Shown in pieces: positions 54,114 through 63,374 of a stretch of DNA of 64,000 bases. The stretch's first letter is position 1; each line of letters starts with the position of its first letter. The notes under the pieces were generated by a model. That model did no database searches. It was not told the origin of the DNA and was given only the letters and a program-made list of their open reading frames with translations. The DNA is from Terasakiella sp. SH-1 (GTDB lineage: Bacteria > Pseudomonadota > Alphaproteobacteria > Rhodospirillales > Terasakiellaceae): NCBI RefSeq assembly GCF_004564135.1, contig NZ_CP038255.1, positions 3,521,501 to 3,585,500 on the forward strand, in the 5' to 3' direction. The translations under genes were made by a program, and so were the position numbers.

Positions 54114-56048
54114 TTAGTCAGTGCGGTTTTGACGGTTTTCGATCAGGTCGTCGACAACGCTCGGGTCAGCCAGGGTGGATGTATCACCCAGAGAACCGAA
54201 ATCGTCTTCGGCGATTTTGCGCAGGATACGGCGCATGATCTTACCGGAACGTGTTTTCGGCAGACCCGGTGACCATTGCAGCCAATCCGGAGATGCGATC
54301 GGGCCGATTTCGCCGCGAACCCATTTAACCAGCTCTTTCTTCAGCTCGTCAGATGGCTCTTCACCAGCGTTCAGTGTCACGTAAACGTAGATACCTTGAC
54401 CTTTAAGATCGTGCGGTGCACCCACAACAGCAGCTTCCGCCACTTTCGGGTGAGCAACCAATGCAGATTCAACTTCTGCCGTACCCATACGGTGACCGGA
54501 TACGTTGATTACGTCATCGACACGACCTGTAATCCAGTAGTAACCGTCTTCGTCACGACGTGCGCCGTCACCTGTGAAGTACTTGCCCGCATATGTGGAG
54601 AAGTAAGTCTGCTTGAAACGCTCGTGATCACCGAAACATGTACGCATCATCCCCGGCCAAGAGGTTGTCATACACAGGTTACCGTCTGTTGCGCCTTCAA
54701 GCACGTTACCGTCGTTGTCAACCAGTTGCGGTTCAACACCGAAGAACGGACGCGTTGCAGAACCCGGCTTCAGGGCAGTTGCACCCGGCAGCGGAGAAAT
54801 CAGGATGCCGCCAGTTTCAGTCTGCCACCATGTATCAACAATCGGGCATTTACCTTTACCAACAACTTCGTTGTACCAGTTCCAAGCTTCCGGGTTGATC
54901 GGCTCACCCACAGAACCCAGTACGCGCAGAGTTTCCAGTGAACATTTTTCAACCGGCTCTTTACCTTCACGCATCAGTGAACGGATCGCAGTCGGTGCCG
55001 TGTAGAAGATGTTAACTTTGTGTTTGTCACAAACTTCCCAGAAACGGGAAACTGTCGGATAGTTTGGCACACCTTCAAACATCAGTGTTGTCGCGCCGTT
55101 CGCCAGCGGACCATAGACGATGTAAGAGTGACCAGTTACCCAACCCACGTCAGCTGTACACCAGTAGATGTCACCTTCTTGATAATCGAAGATATACTGG
55201 TGAGTCATTGCCGCATAAACAAGGTAACCACCTGTACAGTGCTGAACACCTTTCGGCATGCCAGTGGAACCAGAAGTGTAAAGAATGAACAGCGGATCTT
55301 CAGCGTTCATTTCTTCAGCCGGGCAATCAGCAGAAGCCGCAGCCGTTACTTCTTCGTACCATACGTCACGACCGTCTTTCATGTCGATGTCACCGCCTGT
55401 ACGTTTTACAACGATACAAGACTCAACACCTTCACGATCCATAGCGATGTCAGCATTGGCTTTCAGTGGAACCTTACGGCCACCACGCAGACCTTCGTCC
55501 GCTGTGATTACCATTTTGGAACCAGAACCCTTGATGCGGTCAGCAAGGGCGTCCGGTGAGAAACCACCGAATACGATTGCGTGGATGGCACCGATACGCG
55601 CACAAGCCAGCATTGCAACAGCAGCTTCCGGGATCATCGGCAAGTAAAGAGTGACACGGTCACCTTTGCCAACGCCTTGTGCTTTCATGGCGTTTGCCAG
55701 TTTACACACACGGCCGTGCAGATCTTTATAAGTGATGTTTTCAGAGTCAGACGGGTCGTCGCCTTCCCAGATGATCGCAACCTGATCACCACGTTCTTCG
55801 AGATGGCGGTCCAGACAGTTGTGCGCGACGTTTGTTGTGCCGTCTTCGAACCAACGGATGTCTACGTCACCGTCAAAAGAGGAATTTTTAACTTTTGTGT
55901 AAGGCTTGAACCAATCGATTCGCTTGCCATGTTCACCCCAGAATGCTTCTGGGTCTTCCACGGACTGCTTATACATTTCCAGATACTTGTCGTTATCGGC
56001 GTGAGCCTTAGCGGCAATTTCTGGGTTGACTGGATAAATGTCGGACAT
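54114..56048 (-). CDS. acsA: Acetyl-CoA synthetase
   Basis: 644-residue AMP-forming enzyme converting acetate, ATP and CoA to acetyl-CoA. Core motifs: [13 protein letters not shown] (phosphate loop, about residue 262), [24 protein letters not shown], and the regulatory acetylated Lys in the C-terminal [10 protein letters not shown]. Length and motif spacing are those of bacterial Acs. It has its own terminator and a 223-base upstream region (56049-56271) with no other gene. Confidence 0.97.
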   Translation of the reverse strand: MSDIYPVNPEIAAKAHADNDKYLEMYKQSVEDPEAFWGEHGKRIDWFKPYTKVKNSSFDGDVDIRWFEDGTTNVAHNCLDRHLEERGDQVAIIWEGDDPSDSENITYKDLHGRVCKLANAMKAQGVGKGDRVTLYLPMIPEAAVAMLACARIGAIHAIVFGGFSPDALADRIKGSGSKMVITADEGLRGGRKVPLKANADIAMDREGVESCIVVKRTGGDIDMKDGRDVWYEEVTAAASADCPAEEMNAEDPLFILYTSGSTGMPKGVQHCTGGYLVYAAMTHQYIFDYQEGDIYWCTADVGWVTGHSYIVYGPLANGATTLMFEGVPNYPTVSRFWEVCDKHKVNIFYTAPTAIRSLMREGKEPVEKCSLETLRVLGSVGEPINPEAWNWYNEVVGKGKCPIVDTWWQTETGGILISPLPGATALKPGSATRPFFGVEPQLVDNDGNVLEGATDGNLCMTTSWPGMMRTCFGDHERFKQTYFSTYAGKYFTGDGARRDEDGYYWITGRVDDVINVSGHRMGTAEVESALVAHPKVAEAAVVGAPHDLKGQGIYVYVTLNAGEEPSDELKKELVKWVRGEIGPIASPDWLQWSPGLPKTRSGKIMRRILRKIAEDDFGSLGDTSTLADPSVVDDLIENRQNRTD

Positions 56049-56271
56049 TTCTTGCGAATCTCCCTAGGTATGTCGAGGTCTATGAGCACGTATTTTCGTG
56101 CTTCGGTTAAACATTTGCACAGAGCCTAGCAATGCACTGCGCGTGATTATGTCAGAAAATCATCGCGAAACAAGTGAATAAATTGTACTACCAGTGCGCA
56201 ATAAAATTTTAACACTGGTCATACCGAAAACTGCGTAACGCTAATTCCCTTATCTTTTTGGGGGAAAGGGC

Positions 56272-56616
56272 TTACAAGTTGTTGTCGATAAAGACTTCTT
56301 CCCCGCGAATTTCGCTGGCAACGCGGGGTAAATTTTGGCCCTGACACGGCCCATGCACGCATTCGCCGTCATCAATTTTAAATAAAGCACCATGGGTTGA
56401 ACAAAGAATAAAGTTCTTTTCCATGTCCAAGAATCGGTCTGGCTCCAAATTTAATGGCACGCCAAGATGGGGGCAGTTATTTACAAAGACGGAAATTACC
56501 CCATCTTTTTTAACCGCTATGATGGAAATCTGCTGGTCTTCTTTTTTCAGGAAGAATTCTTTGCTGTCTTCTTCGTCGATATCGTTATAGCCACACAAGC
56601 GGTATTCAAGTGTCAT
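56272..56616 (-). CDS. Rieske-type [2Fe-2S] ferredoxin-like protein
   Basis: 114 residues. The cluster ligands are Cys-His in NCPHLGVPL and Cys-His in LCSTHGALF, separated by about 20 residues, as in Rieske ferredoxins of the NirD/HcaC kind. It is a soluble electron-transfer or accessory protein. The ATG at 56616 lies two bases after the EVE gene stop (TAACCATG), so the two are coupled; a longer in-frame start would overlap that gene. Confidence 0.85.
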   Translation of the reverse strand: MTLEYRLCGYNDIDEEDSKEFFLKKEDQQISIIAVKKDGVISVFVNNCPHLGVPLNLEPDRFLDMEKNFILCSTHGALFKIDDGECVHGPCQGQNLPRVASEIRGEEVFIDNNL

Positions 56617-56618
56617 GG

Positions 56619-57026
56619 TTATAGACCCCCCATGGCATTTATCAAGTCCCATGCTTCTGATGCGATAGGCATCACAGACAAACGAGACTGTTTAATCAGC
56701 GCAAGATCCTGCAAGCGCGGATCCTCTTTTATTTGTTTTAAGGTAACGGGATGTTTTAAAGGATGCAATGCCTTGAAATCGACACAGACAAAACGCCCGC
56801 TTTCATCTGTGAGGTCTGGATAGGCGTCGCGCACCACTTCCAACACCCCGACAACGGCCTTTTCTTTTTGAGAGTGATAGAAAAAGGCCAAATCCCCACA
56901 GGCCATTTCCTTCATAAACTTGCTCGCCTGAAAGTTGCGCACACCATCCCAGGGCTCAATACCTGCGCGGACATGATCGTCCCAGGACCAGCAACCCGGT
57001 TCAGATTTCACAAGCCAGTGGTTCAT
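56619..57026 (-). CDS. EVE-domain (PUA-like) protein
   Basis: 135 residues beginning MNHWLVKSEP with WDGVRNFQASKFMKEM and GDLAFFYHSQ, the EVE-domain signature. EVE folds bind modified bases, and solo EVE proteins of this kind are widespread housekeeping genes. The ATG at 57026 has a GAGAGGGG Shine-Dalgarno and is preferred over a four-residue longer frame. Flanked by YciI and Rieske genes in one run. Confidence 0.92.
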   Translation of the reverse strand: MNHWLVKSEPGCWSWDDHVRAGIEPWDGVRNFQASKFMKEMACGDLAFFYHSQKEKAVVGVLEVVRDAYPDLTDESGRFVCVDFKALHPLKHPVTLKQIKEDPRLQDLALIKQSRLSVMPIASEAWDLINAMGGL

Positions 57027-57039
57027 ATCCCCTCTCAAA

Positions 57040-57324
57040 TTAGTCAGCAGGCAGAACTTTTTTCCATTTGGAGATGGTCACAGATTCAAACAAACCGGCT
57101 GCGGCATAAGGATCGTTTGCACAGAATTTTTCGGCCTCTGTACGGTTTTCCAGATCAAGAATAACAACTGAACCATTCATCTGGTCGTCTTCTTCACCCA
57201 ATGTCGGGCCAGCGGCAAAGACTTTCTCGCCATAGGATTTAAGATATTCCACATGGGCTGCACGATTATCGAGGCGCACTTGCAGGTGGTCGGCTTTATC
57301 AACACATTTAATAACGTAGAGCAT
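57040..57324 (-). CDS. YciI-family protein
   Basis: 94-residue dimeric alpha/beta-barrel protein of the YciI family. Conserved features are the N-terminal strand MLYVIKCVDKADH, RAAHVEYLKSYG and DPYAAAGLFESVTISKW. Activity is unknown; a conserved His-Asp pair suggests a small-molecule reaction. It overlaps the gpsA stop by one base and leads into the EVE gene, an arrangement common in alphaproteobacteria. Confidence 0.9.
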   Translation of the reverse strand: MLYVIKCVDKADHLQVRLDNRAAHVEYLKSYGEKVFAAGPTLGEEDDQMNGSVVILDLENRTEAEKFCANDPYAAAGLFESVTISKWKKVLPAD

Positions 57325-58313
57325 TAAATTTCTTCCTTAAACGGGCGGGCAAGCAGATTATCAACGACTTTGGTGATATCTGCCCCTTCATTGAGAATTT
57401 GGTTTACGGCGGCACAAATGGGCATATCCACATTCAGACTGTTAGCCAGTTTACAGACAGAGCGGGCCGTATAAACCCCTTCGGTCACTGCCTTGCGAGC
57501 TTTCAAAATATCTTCGAGCTTGTCCCCTTGTCCCAAGGCCATGCCAAGGGAGAAGTTGCGCGATTGCATGGAATTACACGTCAGTGTCAAGTCACCCATA
57601 CCTGATAGCCCCATAAGCGTTTCACTTTTGGCCCCTTTCGCCACCCCAAGGCGGGCCAGTTCTGCAATGCCACGGGTAATAAGGGCAGCGCGTGCATTAT
57701 CGCCAAAGCCTTTTCCTGAGACCATACCGCTGGCGATGGCAAGCACGTTTTTCACCGCGCCACCGATTTGTGCACCGATAATATCATCGCTGGCATAAAT
57801 GCGAAAACGGTCAGAGCCGATAATATTGGCAATCTCCATAGCCTGCTTCATGTCGTCCATGGCAAGTGTACAGGCCGATGGCAGGGCGTTGGCGACTTCA
57901 ATCGCAAAGGTGGGGCCCGATAGAATGCCAATGCTGGCTTGGGGAAGTTCTTCACCAATCACTTCACTCATGATCTTGCCGCTGTTCAGCTCAATTCCTT
58001 TGGCGCAGACCAACAAGGGCGTTCCCTCTTTATAATGTGGTTTGAGTGTCTGGCAGGTGGCGCGTACAAATTGTGCGGGCGCGACCATCAAAATCACATC
58101 ACTATCGACCATTTCCAATAAATCAGGTGTGGCTTTGATATTGGGGTCAAGGCTGGTATTAGGCAGGTATGTCGGGTTTGTGTGGCTGCGATTGATAAAA
58201 TCCGCTACTTCCGGCTCATGAGATTGCAAGAGAACCTCGTTTTCGGCTCGCTGGGCGGCACAAGCTAACGCTGTTCCCCAAGCCCCTGCACCGATCACAC
58301 CAATTTTCGCCAT
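57324..58313 (-). CDS. gpsA: Glycerol-3-phosphate dehydrogenase [NAD(P)+]
   Basis: 329 residues. It reduces dihydroxyacetone phosphate to sn-glycerol-3-phosphate for phospholipid synthesis. The N-terminal NAD(P) loop is IGVIGAGAWGTALA, the catalytic Lys region is GAVKNVLAIASGM, and LTCNSMQSRNFSLG is conserved. Length and motifs are typical. It heads the gpsA-YciI-EVE-Rieske run. Confidence 0.96.
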   Translation of the reverse strand: MAKIGVIGAGAWGTALACAAQRAENEVLLQSHEPEVADFINRSHTNPTYLPNTSLDPNIKATPDLLEMVDSDVILMVAPAQFVRATCQTLKPHYKEGTPLLVCAKGIELNSGKIMSEVIGEELPQASIGILSGPTFAIEVANALPSACTLAMDDMKQAMEIANIIGSDRFRIYASDDIIGAQIGGAVKNVLAIASGMVSGKGFGDNARAALITRGIAELARLGVAKGAKSETLMGLSGMGDLTLTCNSMQSRNFSLGMALGQGDKLEDILKARKAVTEGVYTARSVCKLANSLNVDMPICAAVNQILNEGADITKVVDNLLARPFKEEI

Positions 58314-58373
58314 TTAAACCTTCCTGACTTTCTTTTGCCTCTTTATGCGATGGAAAAGCAGTTGGGTCAAATA

Positions 58374-60212
58374 TTAGTCGAGTTCAAAGGCGTTTTTGTA
58401 ATCAAGGGCGAGTTTCTCGTCCTGATCTTCTTTTTTCAGGAAACAGTTGCCGACAACCAGATTGTCTAGTTCTGTGCCCATGAAACAACGAAAAGCATCT
58501 TCTGGGGTGCAGACAATTGGTTCACCACGCACGTTAAAGCTGGTGTTTACGGAAACAGGGCAGTCGGTGCGTTCCTTAAAGGCAGAGACGACAGCGTGGA
58601 AACGTGGGTTTGTGTCTTTATGAATGGTTTGGATACGGGCTGAATAATCCACATGGGTGATGGCCGGAATTTCTGAGCGTGGTACATTGAGTTTTTCAAT
58701 GCCAAACAGGGCTTTTTCTTCCTCGCTCATTTCCTTTTGCTTATCCTTATGGACATCAGCCACCATCAGCATATAGGGACTATCTTGGTTATGATCAAAC
58801 CATTCCCCGACATCTTCACGCAGTACCGATGGCGCAAAGGGACGGAAAGATTCGCGGTATTTCACCTTCAGGTTCAGCGTTTTTTGCATTTTGGGGGAGC
58901 GGGGATCAGCAATAATGGAACGTCCGCCCAAGGCACGCGGGCCAAATTCCATACGTCCCTGCATCCAGCCAATTGCTCGTTCTGAGGCCATGGCATCAGC
59001 TGTTTTCTCAATCATTTCGCCTTCGGAAAGGGTCTCAAAAACCGCGCCAGCCTTTGTTAAACGCGCTTCAATATCGTTTTGTTCAAAGGCGGGGCCAAGA
59101 TACGATCCTTGCATGAAGTCTTTGCCCGTATCGGCTTTGCGCTTTCCGCCTTTATGATGGTAATGTGCTGTTAAGGCAGCGCCCAGTGCGCCCCCGGCAT
59201 CCCCTGCGGCAGGTTGTACCCAGATGTTCTTGAAAGCGCCATCGCGCAAGACTTTGCCGTTTGCAACACAATTCAGGGCCACACCGCCTGCGAGACACAG
59301 GTTGTCAATGCCATATTCTTCACGCAAGGAACGGGTCAGACGTAGAACGATTTCTTCGGTTACGGCTTGCACAGAGGCGGCCATATCCATATGGAATTGT
59401 TCCAGTGGATCCCCTTCACGCCCGCGCACGGGATGGCCAAACAGGTCCGCAAACTTCTGATTGGTCATTGTCAACCCGGTACAATAGTTGAAATAGGACA
59501 TATCCAGACGGAAAGAGCCATCTTCCTTCACATCAATAATATTATCCATGATCAGGTCTTTATATTTCGCTTCACCATAAGGGGCGAGACCCATGACCTT
59601 ATATTCACCGGAATTGACCTTGAAGCCTGTGTAATAGGTAAAGGCAGAATAGAGCAGGCCCAAAGAATGGGGGAAATGGATTTCCTTAACCATTTCCATC
59701 TTGTTCCCTCGGCCAATGGCGACAGATGTGGTCGCCCATTCGCCAACCCCATCCATGGTTAGGACCACAGCTTCTTCAAAGGGGCTGGGATAAAAGGCTG
59801 ATGCGGCATGAGACTGATGATGCTCGGCAAAAAGCAGTTTATTTTGCCAGTCAAAATCCGGGTCTTGTTTCTGAAATTCTTTGCGCAGGTAATCTTTTTG
59901 AAACAGCTTTTCTTTCAGCCAGACTGGAATAGCCGTTTTAAATGAACGAAACCCCCGTGGAGTAAAGGCCAGATAGGTTTCAAGCAGCCGTTCAAACTTC
60001 AAGAATGGTTTGTCGTAGAAAGCCACATAATCAATGTCTTTCATTTCGACTTTGGCTTCGCTCAAACAATAAGCGATGGCCTCACGGGGGAAAGCCGCAT
60101 CATGTTTCTTGCGGGTAAAACGCTCTTCCTGAGCCGCAGCAATAATAACACCGTCTTCAATCAGGGCGGCTGCACTGTCGTGGTAAAAAGCAGAAATACC
60201 AAGGATACGCAT
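58374..60212 (-). CDS. NodU/CmcH-family carbamoyltransferase
   Basis: 612 residues. It transfers a carbamoyl group from carbamoyl phosphate to a hydroxyl of a sugar or natural product. The N-terminal Kae1/TsaD-like metal site includes ISAFYHDSAAAL, EEHHQSHAASAFYPSPF (written here as AEHHQSHAASAF) and the ASKHA-fold LAGGVALNCVANG. The C-terminal YrdC-like carbamoyltransferase part has GRMEFGPRALGGRSI and NTSFNVRGEPIVCTPEDA. The ATG at 60212 gives the MRILGISAFYHD start. It is followed upstream by DUF5989 and SxtJ genes, a known companion set. Confidence 0.92.
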   Translation of the reverse strand: MRILGISAFYHDSAAALIEDGVIIAAAQEERFTRKKHDAAFPREAIAYCLSEAKVEMKDIDYVAFYDKPFLKFERLLETYLAFTPRGFRSFKTAIPVWLKEKLFQKDYLRKEFQKQDPDFDWQNKLLFAEHHQSHAASAFYPSPFEEAVVLTMDGVGEWATTSVAIGRGNKMEMVKEIHFPHSLGLLYSAFTYYTGFKVNSGEYKVMGLAPYGEAKYKDLIMDNIIDVKEDGSFRLDMSYFNYCTGLTMTNQKFADLFGHPVRGREGDPLEQFHMDMAASVQAVTEEIVLRLTRSLREEYGIDNLCLAGGVALNCVANGKVLRDGAFKNIWVQPAAGDAGGALGAALTAHYHHKGGKRKADTGKDFMQGSYLGPAFEQNDIEARLTKAGAVFETLSEGEMIEKTADAMASERAIGWMQGRMEFGPRALGGRSIIADPRSPKMQKTLNLKVKYRESFRPFAPSVLREDVGEWFDHNQDSPYMLMVADVHKDKQKEMSEEEKALFGIEKLNVPRSEIPAITHVDYSARIQTIHKDTNPRFHAVVSAFKERTDCPVSVNTSFNVRGEPIVCTPEDAFRCFMGTELDNLVVGNCFLKKEDQDEKLALDYKNAFELD

Positions 60213-60224
60213 CAAACGGATGTC

Positions 60225-60374
60225 CTAGAATAATGTGTAGATGAACGGGGCAACAGCAGAGCCTTGGGCCAAGACAAGCAGACCACCGAACAAAACCATG
60301 ACAAGGATGATGGGCAGGAGCCAGAATTTTTTGCGTTCTTTCATGAACGCCCAGAGTTCAGCAATAAAGGACAT
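60225..60374 (-). CDS. DUF5989-family small membrane protein
   Basis: 49-residue protein starting MSFIAELWAFMKERKKFWLL, with one hydrophobic segment (PIILVMVLFGGLLVLA) and the conserved end APFIYTLF. It matches the small protein often found between NodU-type carbamoyltransferases and SxtJ. Probably a single-pass inner-membrane adaptor; function unknown. It ends 12 bases before the carbamoyltransferase ATG. Confidence 0.85.
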   Translation of the reverse strand: MSFIAELWAFMKERKKFWLLPIILVMVLFGGLLVLAQGSAVAPFIYTLF

Positions 60375-60386
60375 GGAAGAAATCTC

Positions 60387-60812
60387 TTAAAATTGATTTT
60401 TCATGGTTTCAGGGGACGGGCCAGCTGGATCGCGTTCAATCCAGTAAGATTTTGCATTGGGCTCTAGCTTGAGGTGCAAAGGGTCTTTACCAAACAGGCG
60501 CAACAACAGGCCAATTGGAATAATGGTAAGTACATAGACCGCAAACATGATCACGGGGTTCACCACCTTGAACATAATAAAGCCAAGTTTCATCCAGGCT
60601 TTATTGAGTGGAGCCAGAAGTGCTGGATAGGTGAGGCCCAGGATCAGCAAAGGCAGTGCAATAGAAAGCAGGACAATGCCAATGGTATCAAGCATATTGG
60701 AAGACCATAAACGATAAGCCTCAATAAGGGCCAAAATACCGCCAACTGTCAGACCAAAGCTACGATCCGAAGAGCCTTCGATTTCGTGATGTTCTTGATG
60801 TTCGGTTTGCAT
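60387..60812 (-). CDS. SxtJ-family membrane protein
   Basis: 141 residues with about three membrane spans (FGLTVGGILALIEAY, IGIVLLSIALPLLILGL, FAVYVLTIIPIGLLLRLFG). SxtJ-type proteins accompany carbamoyltransferases in toxin and glycan clusters; their role is undefined. The soluble N-terminus is acidic and His-rich (TEHQEHHEIEGSSDR). It is the first gene of the minus-strand SxtJ-DUF5989-NodU unit. Confidence 0.82.
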   Translation of the reverse strand: MQTEHQEHHEIEGSSDRSFGLTVGGILALIEAYRLWSSNMLDTIGIVLLSIALPLLILGLTYPALLAPLNKAWMKLGFIMFKVVNPVIMFAVYVLTIIPIGLLLRLFGKDPLHLKLEPNAKSYWIERDPAGPSPETMKNQF

Positions 60813-61003
60813 ATTATTGCTCTGTAAAAATCAGTCTTATGTGAATACTGGACCCGTCCCCTAAAACCGGAGAATATCTTTTCCATTTGGTTGTGACTGA
60901 TTTTGATAAAAAACGCCAGTCCTATATTGTTTGTTTGTCTTTTCTCGTCATAATCAATACAAAATCATAGCGATCACATTGCCAACCTACCAATTTGGGT
61001 CAA
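60813..61003. promoter_or_regulatory. Divergent spacer between SxtJ and MBOAT genes
   Basis: About 190 bases between divergent genes that should hold promoters for both. No operator or strong -35/-10 pair was identified. AT-rich stretches (TTGATAAAAAACG, about 60901) are present. Confidence 0.3.
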
Positions 61004-62443
61004 ATGCTTTTCAATTCATATGCATTTATATTTGTTTTTTTGCCCATAGCTTTTATCGGTTATCACGGACTGCGCCGTCTCCCTCATCATAGCCCTGCGA
61101 TTTTATGGCTATGTGGCTGCTCCCTTATGTTTTATGCCATGTGGTCCTGGGCTTTTGCACCTCTTTTGGCAGGCTCCATCTTAATCAATTTCATTATCGG
61201 CAAATATCTACAGCATATTCAAACATACCGGCATTCCTTATTGGTTTGCGGGCTTATTTTTAATATCGGGCTGTTAGGGTATTTCAAATATACCAATTTT
61301 CTTCTCGGTAGCCTGTTTAGCTATTCCGGTTTTGATATTGTTTTGCCCATCGGCATCAGCTTCTTTACCTTTCAACAAGTTGCCTATCTTATTGATACAT
61401 ATCGTCACGAGGCTGAAGAATATGATTTCTTTAAATATTTCCTGTTTGTTAGTTTCTTTCCGCAATTGATTGCCGGACCCATTGTCCATCACAAAGAAAT
61501 GATGGGGCAATTCCAACATAAAATCGAAAAAGACATCTTGTGTGATAAAATCACACGTGGCCTGATTATTTTCTCCATCGGTCTCTTCAAGAAAGTCATT
61601 ATTGCAGATTATTTTGCGACACTGGCCACACCTATTTTTACGGCGGCTGACAATCAAAAAACAATCGGTTTTTTTGAAAGTTGGATCGGATCACTCGCCT
61701 ATAGTTTTCAAATTTATTTCGATTTTTCCGCCTATAGTGACATGGCGATTGGCTTAGGCTTACTGTTTGGCATTAGCCTCCCACAAAACTTCAATTCCCC
61801 CTATAAAGCAAAATCAATCATCGAATTCTGGCGACGCTGGCACATGACCCTGTCGCGTTTTTTGCGCGATTATCTGTACATTCCTTTAGGGGGAAACCGC
61901 CTTGGTCCTCTTAGGCAATATGCCAATATCTTATGTGTTATGCTAATTGGCGGCCTGTGGCACGGGGCCGGTTGGACCTTTATTGCCTGGGGTGGACTTC
62001 ATGGTGTATTTATCATTTGTAATCACTTTAGTCCCTTTCAAATAAACCAATGGCTGTCCAGGGCTCTCACCTTACTGTGCATTGTGATCGCCTGGGTCTT
62101 TTTCAGGGTAGAAAGCTTTGATGGTGCCTTTTATCTGCTTCAGGCAATGACACTGCAAACAAATTTTTTTGTCCCCATTGTCTGGCAAGAAGAACTTGCC
62201 CAAATTCCATTCTTAAGTTTTACTCAGACCCATCTTAGTGCAGATCAATTTAAATGGGGCATTCTCTCCTTACCACTCGCCCTCTTGGTCTGCTGGTTGA
62301 GCCCCAACAGTTGGCAAATCGCCACCATGAACATCCAAAAACCAGCCCTTCAAGTCACAACTGCTTGCTTTTGTCTGGTCCTCATGGCTATCAGCCTGTG
62401 GTACCTTGATCGCCCTAGCGAATTTATTTATTTCCAGTTTTAG
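61004..62443 (+). CDS. MBOAT-family O-acyltransferase (AlgI-like)
   Basis: 479 residues, polytopic. It moves an acyl (usually acetyl) group across the inner membrane for O-acetylation of an exported glycan. The catalytic His lies in IGGLWHGAGWTFIAWGGLHG (about residue 322), and FFTFQQVAYLIDTYR and FWRRWHMTLSRFLRDY are AlgI/DltB hallmarks. The ATG at 61004 is preferred over an in-frame TTG at 60995. The following gene is the expected extracytoplasmic partner. Confidence 0.92.
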   Translation: MLFNSYAFIFVFLPIAFIGYHGLRRLPHHSPAILWLCGCSLMFYAMWSWAFAPLLAGSILINFIIGKYLQHIQTYRHSLLVCGLIFNIGLLGYFKYTNFLLGSLFSYSGFDIVLPIGISFFTFQQVAYLIDTYRHEAEEYDFFKYFLFVSFFPQLIAGPIVHHKEMMGQFQHKIEKDILCDKITRGLIIFSIGLFKKVIIADYFATLATPIFTAADNQKTIGFFESWIGSLAYSFQIYFDFSAYSDMAIGLGLLFGISLPQNFNSPYKAKSIIEFWRRWHMTLSRFLRDYLYIPLGGNRLGPLRQYANILCVMLIGGLWHGAGWTFIAWGGLHGVFIICNHFSPFQINQWLSRALTLLCIVIAWVFFRVESFDGAFYLLQAMTLQTNFFVPIVWQEELAQIPFLSFTQTHLSADQFKWGILSLPLALLVCWLSPNSWQIATMNIQKPALQVTTACFCLVLMAISLWYLDRPSEFIYFQF

Positions 62444-62450
62444 GTGAATA

Positions 62451-63374
62451 ATGCGACCCTTTTTATTCACATTCACCATTGGTTTCTTGCTCCTCAGCAC
62501 TTTTGTTGCAATTTCCTATTTTTTCTTTGATATACGAGCTCTCACCTGCCGTGGTGCAGGCTATAAAGCCAATACATTCATGGCCTATTGCAACCACCCG
62601 GCCTATGGCGATTATGAACATGGTGCCTATTATTTTGATCTGGAAAACGTCAATGCCCATCTCAAAAAAGCAGATGTCTTATTTCTTGGTAACAGCCGCA
62701 TTCAATTTGCTTTATCTACCAATGTTACGGCCGATTATTTCAACAAAAATAACTTGAGCTATTACCTGCTTGGCTTTGGCTATGATGAAGGGGATGAATT
62801 TGTCAAAATGCTGCAAGATAAATATCATTGGCAGCCTAAAGTATTGATTATTAATACAGACCCTTTTTTCACAAAAACATCTGATGTAACAAAAGCAATT
62901 TCAAATCACACAATTACCGAAAAAGATTACCGCCTAAAAAAGACTTTTCAAACGATCCACCGCCTGATTAGTCCCGTTTCCCCCCAATCAAAAGGGGCTT
63001 TTTATCGATCTTCTCAAAATGGCCAATGGGTATGGGAAGAAAGCTTGAAGTTTCCCCAGTCCCCCTTTCCAATTGATGCTAAAAAAGCTGCTGAGATCCC
63101 ATTTAAAAGTGAGGCAATATCACAACTATTTGATCTAGTTCAAAAGTTCAAGGTTAAGAAACAATGCGTCATCTTAACATCTGTTACAAATAACCAAGTT
63201 AATAGTATTTCTTTTACTAAACGATTGGCACAAGTAAGCAAAATACGTTTCTTTATTCCAAATATTCAAGGTCTTAAAACCGTAGACGGTTCTCATCTTG
63301 ATTATAAAAGTGCACAAAAATGGTCTGATGTTTTCCTAAACGGTATCCAAAACATGCTAAAGAGCTGTATTTAA
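62451..63374 (+). CDS. Putative extracytoplasmic SGNH-like partner of MBOAT
   Basis: 307 residues. One N-terminal hydrophobic segment (IGFLLLSTFVAISYFFF) is followed by a periplasmic domain. VLFLGNSRIQFALS resembles the nucleophile block (GxSxx) of AlgX/DltD-like SGNH proteins, and DGSHLDYKSAQKWSD near the C-terminus supplies Asp and His. It lies seven bases after the MBOAT gene, which supports a coupled O-acetyltransfer role. Assignment is based mainly on context and these two blocks. Confidence 0.65.
   Translation: MRPFLFTFTIGFLLLSTFVAISYFFFDIRALTCRGAGYKANTFMAYCNHPAYGDYEHGAYYFDLENVNAHLKKADVLFLGNSRIQFALSTNVTADYFNKNNLSYYLLGFGYDEGDEFVKMLQDKYHWQPKVLIINTDPFFTKTSDVTKAISNHTITEKDYRLKKTFQTIHRLISPVSPQSKGAFYRSSQNGQWVWEESLKFPQSPFPIDAKKAAEIPFKSEAISQLFDLVQKFKVKKQCVILTSVTNNQVNSISFTKRLAQVSKIRFFIPNIQGLKTVDGSHLDYKSAQKWSDVFLNGIQNMLKSCI

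Noticed and set aside
54276-55559. Several open frames opposite acsA
   Set aside because: All are contained in acsA, whose protein is full length and highly conserved; the antisense products show no domain.
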